Source: a virus
Virus record (IMG/VR): IMGVR_UViG_3300030000_000242
Span: 1 to 28,029 of that record
Length of the DNA: 28,029 nt
Direction: 5' to 3' (one strand)
The translations under genes were made by a program, and so were the position numbers. The notes under the pieces are model-generated. The model saw only the letters and a list, made by a program, of their open reading frames with translations. It was not told the DNA's origin and did not search any database. Of this stretch, positions 24,307 to 28,029 are shown one piece after another (position 1 is the first letter of the stretch; each line of letters opens with the position of its first letter).

Positions 24307-24317
24307 ATTCTAACCTT

Positions 24318-24542
24318 CTAACATTCCAGGCATTTTTGTATTTTCTCTTCCCAATGTATCTGCCTGTATTTTTTAGCTTGCAATAACAATGAACCATTTG
24401 CAATTATCTTTGCAGCGATATCACTTACTGCCTTTGCTCTTCCTATCTCTTCCTGTAATTCTTCGCCTTTTATCTCTTCATCATTTAATCTTTCCAATTG
24501 AGCAAATAAATGATTATTTAAATCTCCTAGTGTATTTTGCAT
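24318..24542 (-). CDS. Conserved small phage protein (NTLGDLNNHLF type)
   Basis: The protein has 74 aa (NTLGDLNNHLFAQLERLNDE, IKGEELQEEIGRAKAVSDIA, AKIIANGSLLLQAKKY). The NTLGDLNNHLFxQLERL opening followed by an RAKA helix is a pattern I associate with a widespread small protein of Firmicutes phages. No biochemical function is known to me. It is helical, without Cys or membrane segments. AAAGGGTGAGGA lies upstream. Confidence 0.7.
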   Translation of the reverse strand: MQNTLGDLNNHLFAQLERLNDEEIKGEELQEEIGRAKAVSDIAAKIIANGSLLLQAKKYRQIHWEEKIQKCLEC

Positions 24543-24563
24543 ATTTTCCTCACCCTTTCTATG

Positions 24564-24764
24564 TTAATTCCACTTAATTCTGCCTTTGTATTCATTCTTC
24601 GGGTTATCTGCATCATCCCAATTAACTTTCTGTCCACATTTACACTTTGTTTGGCTATTACCACCACACAAAAATAATTTACAGTTAGGACAAAGATAAG
24701 CTATTCCTAATTCACTATCATATTTCCAAAGAATACTTTTCATTATTTCTACAACTTTTTGCAT
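24564..24764 (-). CDS. Zinc-ribbon-like small protein
   Basis: The protein has 66 aa. CPNC (residues 25-28) plus CKCG (about 41-44) around a GIAYLCPNCKLFLCGG core make a short zinc-ribbon fold, with an acidic/aromatic tail (KVNWDDADNPKNEYKGRIKW). The ATG at 24764 has AGGAGC nine bases upstream and overlaps the 43-aa gene by 16 nt. The role is unknown; DNA or RNA contact is possible. Confidence 0.6.
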   Translation of the reverse strand: MQKVVEIMKSILWKYDSELGIAYLCPNCKLFLCGGNSQTKCKCGQKVNWDDADNPKNEYKGRIKWN

Positions 24765-24880
24765 AAGCCTAACGCTCCTAAAGATGTTCTTGGAAGTCTT
24801 TGATACTTGTCTTTATATTGGCATTTATCTTTTAATTCACACTTCCAGCATTCACACTTTTTATCTTTATTCTCATACAT
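24749..24880 (-). CDS. 43-aa Cys-rich microprotein
   Basis: The frame encodes MYENKDKKCECWKCELKDKC, then QYKDKYQRLPRTSLGALG, ending LCKKL. Four cysteines fall within 12 residues. AAAGGATG lies eight bases before the ATG, a good ribosome site, and the gene overlaps the zinc-ribbon gene by 16 nt, typical of coupled phage genes. No family is recognised. Confidence 0.6.
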   Translation of the reverse strand: MYENKDKKCECWKCELKDKCQYKDKYQRLPRTSLGALGLCKKL

Positions 24881-24914
24881 ATTTATTGCATCCTTTCTAC
24901 GCCATATCTACAAA

Positions 24915-25310
24915 CTACTTATTTATTACTTTTGATATTTTTGAACCTATTGCATTTACTGTCATTAAATCTCTCTCCAAAGATTCTCTTTCTAATTCTG
25001 AATCACACTCATTTATTTCCTTTTGGATCTTCACGCTTTCATTTACCACCATGCTCATAACTCTTGTTAATTCTTTATTATCAAACATTTCTATATCCCT
25101 CACTTTCAGCACTTTATTTTTTCGCTTGCCTATACATACAGTTATATCTAATGCTTTAAAAACCTTATCCGCATTTTCAAGACTTATTTTTCTTTCTCCA
25201 CTCTCCCAATACTCAATTGCTCTTGCTGTACAACCTACTTTTTCTGCTAATTGAGTTTTTGATATATCTATAGTTCTTCTTCCTCTTTTTATCAATTCAC
25301 ACAATTTCAT
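24915..25310 (-). CDS. XRE-family HTH transcriptional regulator
   Basis: The protein has 131 aa. Residues 1-57 are a Cro/CI-type helix-turn-helix: LCELIKRGRRTIDISKTQLA, EKVGCTARAIEYWESGERKI, SLENADKVFKALDI. The C-terminal half is a coiled-coil-like helix (NKELTRVMSMVVNESVKIQK, EINECDSELERESLERDL), probably for dimerisation. Being in the middle of the co-oriented block and not divergent, it is unlikely to be the lysogeny repressor; an internal regulator is more likely. ATG 25310 follows AAGGGTG. Confidence 0.8.
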   Translation of the reverse strand: MKLCELIKRGRRTIDISKTQLAEKVGCTARAIEYWESGERKISLENADKVFKALDITVCIGKRKNKVLKVRDIEMFDNKELTRVMSMVVNESVKIQKEINECDSELERESLERDLMTVNAIGSKISKVINK

Positions 25311-25328
25311 TACTTGTATCACCCTTTT

Positions 25329-25472
25329 TTATAAAACATCTTCTACAATCTGAAAATTTCTTCCACAATTATTACAAATAACAATTCCTTCATCTGTATG
25401 AAGCTCCAAGTCTTTTTCTTCTTTACAGAAAGGACAACATTCTATTTCTAAAATGTCTACTTCTTTTGCCAT
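25329..25472 (-). CDS. 47-aa zinc-ribbon microprotein
   Basis: The sequence MAKEVDILEIECCPFCKEEK, DLELHTDEGIVICNNCGRNF, QIVEDVL has CPFC and CNNC knuckles about 18 residues apart, a minimal zinc ribbon like the N-terminal ribbons of transcription factors. AGGGGGAA precedes the ATG. It is the kind of small adaptor seen in phage early operons. Confidence 0.65.
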   Translation of the reverse strand: MAKEVDILEIECCPFCKEEKDLELHTDEGIVICNNCGRNFQIVEDVL

Positions 25473-25489
25473 AACTTACTTCCCCCTTT

Positions 25490-25609
25490 CTACTCATTGC
25501 TCTCAACCTCACTTTTACACACATCTGAAATTTTGCTCTTTAATTTATCTATACTCTCATGTAGCAAATCAATAATTTGATCTACTACTTCTTCAACATT
25601 TCCATTCAT
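25490..25609 (-). CDS. 39-aa helical microprotein
   Basis: The frame MNGNVEEVVDQIIDLLHESI, DKLKSKISDVCKSEVESNE is acidic and fully helical. The ribosome site is AAAGGGTG, eight bases upstream. It is 17 bp from the next gene and 2 bp from the previous one. No family is recognised; the short length keeps confidence moderate. Confidence 0.5.
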   Translation of the reverse strand: MNGNVEEVVDQIIDLLHESIDKLKSKISDVCKSEVESNE

Positions 25610-25611
25610 TG

Positions 25612-25725
25612 CTACACCCTTTCTTCTTGTTCCTCTTCATTCTCTATATATGACATAATAGCCTTACAAATATCAGCATTTTCATGATCACATTTTTCAT
25701 TATTTAAACATTCATCACAAATCAA
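25612..25725 (-). CDS. 37-aa Cys-containing microprotein (TTG start)
   Basis: The frame begins TTG at 25725, seven bases after GGAGGG, and reads (M)ICDECLNNEKCDHENADICK, AIMSYIENEEEQEERV. Four cysteines with one CxxC give a possible metal site. The perfect ribosome site and tight spacing support translation despite the rare start codon. Function is unknown. Confidence 0.5.
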   Translation of the reverse strand: MICDECLNNEKCDHENADICKAIMSYIENEEEQEERV

Positions 25726-25740
25726 TATCTTTCCCTCCGC

Positions 25741-26046
25741 CTAACTGTCTTCCTTATTGTTCCTTAAATCTTCTTTACTAAATCTCCAAATCATTCTAGA
25801 ATTTGTGTGTACTTCTTTTAAGTATCTACAAATATCCTCTAGCCTGTCCTTTTCTTCCGTTTTCTCTCCACGTTTAAGTAATTTTCTATATTCACATCTT
25901 ATATAGCTCCATCTGTTATAAGCTTGTAAACTATCTTTCATCAACTTAAAAGCCTCTACAATGTCATTTTCCTGTATTATAGAATATCTTTTATCAATGT
26001 CATTTAATATGTTAACTTCTTCTTTATACTTCTCTTCATAATTCAT
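25741..26046 (-). CDS. Unknown helical phage protein
   Basis: The protein has 101 aa and is not recognised. It is highly charged and helical throughout (NYEEKYKEEVNILNDIDKRY, FKLMKDSLQAYNRWSYIRCE, YRKLLKRGEKTEEKDRLEDI), probably a coiled coil. AAAAGGAAA lies upstream of the ATG. It follows the hairpin and structured intergenic element at 26084-26171, which could regulate it. Confidence 0.6.
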   Translation of the reverse strand: MNYEEKYKEEVNILNDIDKRYSIIQENDIVEAFKLMKDSLQAYNRWSYIRCEYRKLLKRGEKTEEKDRLEDICRYLKEVHTNSRMIWRFSKEDLRNNKEDS

Positions 26047-26083
26047 TTTATTTTCCTTTTTAAATCTATTATTTTATATTTCA

Positions 26084-26111
26084 GAAGAGAGCTACCTTAA
26101 AAGCTCTCTTC
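26084..26111 (-). terminator. 10-bp perfect hairpin upstream of the 101-aa gene
   Basis: GAAGAGAGCT and AGCTCTCTTC flank an 8-nt loop. On the minus strand the 3' side is TGAAATATAAAATAAT, lacking a T-run, so termination would be weak. It sits 6 nt beyond the structured element and may be part of the same RNA leader or an mRNA-processing/stability hairpin. Confidence 0.5.
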
Positions 26112-26117
26112 AATTTA

Positions 26118-26171
26118 TTGCAGTCCTTTAACATTAGCTTGTAATCCCTAACGTGCCGCCTAGTCCTGCAA
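26118..26171 (-). ncRNA. Candidate structured RNA element in parB-downstream gap
   Basis: Read on the minus strand, an outer stem TTGCAG/CTGCAA (26166-26171 with 26118-26123) encloses an asymmetric internal loop (GACTAGGCGGC on one side, TAAAGGA on the other). An inner stem ACGTTAG/CTAATGT (7 pairs, one G-U) has the loop GGATTACAAG. The G-rich internal loop stands out from the AT-rich surroundings. No start codon with a ribosome site is present. The 10-bp hairpin follows at once. I cannot match it to a named RNA family. Confidence 0.45.
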
Positions 26172-26179
26172 GTTTAACT

Positions 26180-27193
26180 TTATGTTTGTGTATTTAACCA
26201 TTTAACACATGTTTCATGCTTATTTTCATTTGTACATGTAATGGCTAGATCACAAATTCCAGCACAACCACTTCCACCATTACATTTACTACATATGAAA
26301 TCTGCCATTTCATCTATATTCATATCTTTTATTCTGTCAAATACTTTCTTTACCATATAACCTGGTACTCTTTGTTCTATTATTTGACCAGTTTCTATAT
26401 TTACAATGTTATTATCAATAATCGTTAAATTCTCATTATCTTCTTCTTTAGTTTCGGTGTCCGAAACGGACACCGTTTCTTTTATGGTTTCTCTAACTAT
26501 CTTGGCTATATCTTTTGGTTTTACTTCTATTCCTCCAGAAGCTATTGCTGCTATTTCTTTTTGTTTTTCTTCTTCCAATCTGCTTACTTCATATGCAGCA
26601 GTCATTCCAAAATTACCTTCTTTAAATTGCTCTTTAGCCTCTTCGATAAGATTATTATTAATGCTTTCCATTCTCCCTATCTGTGTACTGCTTGTATTCA
26701 TTAATTCAGCAATAATATTTCTTAGCTTTCCATTGATTTCTATTCCATCTTCATCTCTCGCCCTTATTAATGCCTCTTTTAATCTTAAAGCCTGTTCAGT
26801 CTCTTCGTACGGAGTTAGCTTCCTACTAAAAGCGTTTCCTATCAATAGAGATAATTCAAATACTGCTCCGCTCATATCCTTATACAAATAATCTACTTCT
26901 TCATATTTCTTATATCCTCTTTCAACATTTAAGATATTAGCCAGGTTTCTTCTATGACCACTTAATATCCTAAACTCTCCATCTACTCTACCAAGTACAG
27001 TTGGTTGTTGTTGTCCTACGAGCAAAAACGTATCTGCTAATTCTTCAATATTATCCTGGCTATAGAAATTGCTTTGTGACGGAATAACATCATAAGGATT
27101 TAATTTTATACTCTTATAATCACTTGTGTTTAATTCTGTAGTTTCTTTACTTTTATCATTTAACAAATCCATCATATTGAATTTTTTACTCAT
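26180..27193 (-). CDS. ParB/Spo0J-like protein with C-terminal Cys cluster
   Basis: The protein has 337 aa. Residues 28-125 are the ParB N-terminal (CTP-binding) domain, with INLNPYDVIP-like opening (SIKLNPYDVIPSQSNFYSQD), LADTFLLVGQQQPTVLGR and the signature GHRRNLA (79-85). Residues ~125-205 form the helix-turn-helix region (NAFSRKLTPYEETEQALRLK, LMNTSSTQIGRMESINN). A Glu/Ser/Thr linker (235-260) leads to a C-terminal segment with six cysteines (301, 304, 310, 314, 320, 329: CSKCNGGSGCAGIC), likely metal-binding. No ParA partner is visible nearby. In temperate phages such proteins may regulate genes instead of segregating DNA. GAGGT precedes the ATG; it overlaps the upstream gene by 8 nt. 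Confidence 0.82.
   Translation of the reverse strand: MSKKFNMMDLLNDKSKETTELNTSDYKSIKLNPYDVIPSQSNFYSQDNIEELADTFLLVGQQQPTVLGRVDGEFRILSGHRRNLANILNVERGYKKYEEVDYLYKDMSGAVFELSLLIGNAFSRKLTPYEETEQALRLKEALIRARDEDGIEINGKLRNIIAELMNTSSTQIGRMESINNNLIEEAKEQFKEGNFGMTAAYEVSRLEEEKQKEIAAIASGGIEVKPKDIAKIVRETIKETVSVSDTETKEEDNENLTIIDNNIVNIETGQIIEQRVPGYMVKKVFDRIKDMNIDEMADFICSKCNGGSGCAGICDLAITCTNENKHETCVKWLNTQT
26451..26479. repeat. Nested 29-bp palindrome inside the parB-like gene
   Basis: Two overlapping perfect palindromes, GTTTCGGTGTCCGAAAC (26451-26467) and GAAACGGACACCGTTTC (26463-26479), share GAAAC. Between them CGGTGTCC and GGACACCG also pair perfectly around it. It falls in codons 239-248, the flexible linker of the protein. 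The GTTTC/GAAAC arms equal the arms of the bacterial parS site, but with 7 instead of 4 bases between them. It may be a binding site for the encoded protein. Confidence 0.5.
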
Positions 27194-27602
27194 ACCCAGC
27201 TACCTCATGCAGTTCTGGATTTTGATAAACATTACCCAGAATTACATCTATAGCAGTTTCACTAAATAGATGCACTGCTCTTTGCTCCTTATGGTTTACA
27301 ATCCACCAAGCACATTCCATTTCTTCAACAACTCCAGTTATATCTTCTTCACCATCAACTCCAGCTTTTCTTTTAACTACAAAATCTTTATATATTTCTT
27401 TTTTACGAATGTCTTTTTTATTCGCATATTGAAGAGGAATTAAATGTGCGTTAACTGCTGTTCCTTCTAAATTTCCTTTTTTATCGAATGATTGAACAGT
27501 CCCATCTGCTATTGCTATTGAACAATTCATATAGTTTACCAATTCATTTTTCTTTTTATCAAATAGTATAAATTTTATTTTATATCCGCTTATATAATTC
27601 AT
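27186..27602 (-). CDS. Unknown phage protein upstream of parB
   Basis: The protein has 138 aa and is not recognised. It looks like a single beta-rich domain (YISGYKIKFILFDKKKNELV, MNCSIAIADGTVQSFDKKGN, EEMECAWWIVNHKEQRAVHL) with a central Lys-rich strand. No Cys cluster, signal peptide or membrane segment is present. GAGGAGTGAGG precedes the ATG. The stop overlaps the parB start by 8 nt, so the two are translationally coupled and may work together. Confidence 0.6.
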   Translation of the reverse strand: MNYISGYKIKFILFDKKKNELVNYMNCSIAIADGTVQSFDKKGNLEGTAVNAHLIPLQYANKKDIRKKEIYKDFVVKRKAGVDGEEDITGVVEEMECAWWIVNHKEQRAVHLFSETAIDVILGNVYQNPELHEVAGYE

Positions 27603-27640
27603 ATCCTCACTCCTCGTATAGCACTTTCTAAATAGGTATA

Positions 27641-28029
27641 TTATTTTCTGAACTGATTGTTACTTTTTAAATTCTTCTTGACCTTTTCAATTCTCTTCAC
27701 TTCATCCAGTTTGCATTTTGACAAGTCTACTGCATATGGACAATTTGACTCTTCCTCTACACGACCAAGACTTATATCATCAAATGCCTGGTATAAAGAG
27801 CATGTCTTATAATCTTCTTTACATCCAATACACTTAATCTCTGCAAGTTCCTCTATTATTGGATTAAATTTTTCTCTTTCCATGACAATATACTTATTAT
27901 TTTTATGATCTCTATATAATTTTTTAACTGTGAAATCATCAACTAATCTAAATTCAAATTTAATTAATTGTTTTTCAAGTTTTCTTCTTTCTGCATCGTC
28001 TATATTTTCTTCTATATCATTACAGAATT
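27641..28029 (-). CDS. DUF5651-like protein (partial, start beyond right edge)
   Basis: The frame stays open from the right edge to the stop at 27641. An internal ATG at 27883 has no ribosome site, so the true start lies outside the window. Visible: 128 residues, ...ERRKLEKQLIKFEFRLVDDF, then MEREKFNPIIEELAEIKCIG, CKEDYKTCSLYQAFDDISLG, and SNCPYAVDLSKCKLDEVKRI. The CIGCKEDYKTC...NCPYAVDLSKC cysteine pattern resembles the DUF5651 family of clostridial phages and hosts, with no known function. It probably heads the same minus-strand operon as the parB pair. Confidence 0.6.
   Translation of the reverse strand, partial: FCNDIEENIDDAERRKLEKQLIKFEFRLVDDFTVKKLYRDHKNNKYIVMEREKFNPIIEELAEIKCIGCKEDYKTCSLYQAFDDISLGRVEEESNCPYAVDLSKCKLDEVKRIEKVKKNLKSNNQFRK

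Noticed and set aside
26406-26891. 161-codon plus-strand frame with membrane-like segments
   Set aside because: It is antisense to the parB-like gene; the hydrophobic look comes from complementing Glu/Lys/Asn codons.
26180-27193. ParB as evidence that the phage is a plasmid-prophage
   Set aside because: No ParA is visible and the genome is integrated in sfsA; ParB-like proteins without ParA are common in temperate phages.

Overview
The window is the junction between a Clostridium-type chromosome and the left part of an integrated HK97-like, tailed siphophage genome. Base composition is strongly AT-rich, and gene starts carry strong GGAGG-type ribosome sites. The host side (1-1001) holds the 5' part of minC, which runs off the left edge, and the last third of sfsA. 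The sfsA reading frame stops abruptly at about 1001, where prophage sequence begins. This points to integration inside the sfsA coding region; the missing 5' part of sfsA should lie past the other end of the prophage. The genus call rests on MinC/SfsA, the TcdE-type holin, choline-binding-like wall modules and DUF5651. The species cannot be fixed from this window.

All supported phage genes are on the minus strand, so the operon reads from right to left. From the right edge come a DUF5651-type protein (partial), an unknown protein and a ParB-like protein. They are followed by a cluster of small proteins, many of them CxxC-rich and several only 37-47 aa long, with an XRE-type regulator, a degenerate HNH protein and an ArpU-like regulator. 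A 19-bp perfect hairpin at 21232-21275 separates this block from the late operon.

The late operon is canonical: HNH endonuclease, TerS, TerL, small protein, portal, prohead protease, major capsid protein, poly-Asn linker protein, head-tail connector, head closure, HK97 gp10-like, tail completion, major tail protein, gpG/gpGT (programmed -1 frameshift), tape measure, Dit, Tal, a 1086-aa BppU/SGNH receptor-binding protein, holin and endolysin. A strong minus-strand terminator (2316-2340) closes it. Most genes overlap by 1-8 nt or are a few bases apart.

Beyond that terminator, next to the attachment site, is a separate two-gene cassette with its own sigma-A-like promoter (2165-2192) and terminator (1020-1050). 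It encodes a secreted wall-binding-repeat protein and a DUF4236 membrane protein, and has the layout of a lysogenic-conversion (moron) cassette. Integrase, repressor and replication genes are not in the window and are expected to the right. No tRNA, rRNA, CRISPR array or insertion sequence was seen. No gene-free stretch exceeds 300 bases.

The items most worth a second look are: the moron cassette; a probable structured RNA between parB and the next gene (26118-26171); a nested 29-bp palindrome inside the parB-like gene; the triplicated module in the receptor-binding protein; and the swarm of CxxC microproteins.
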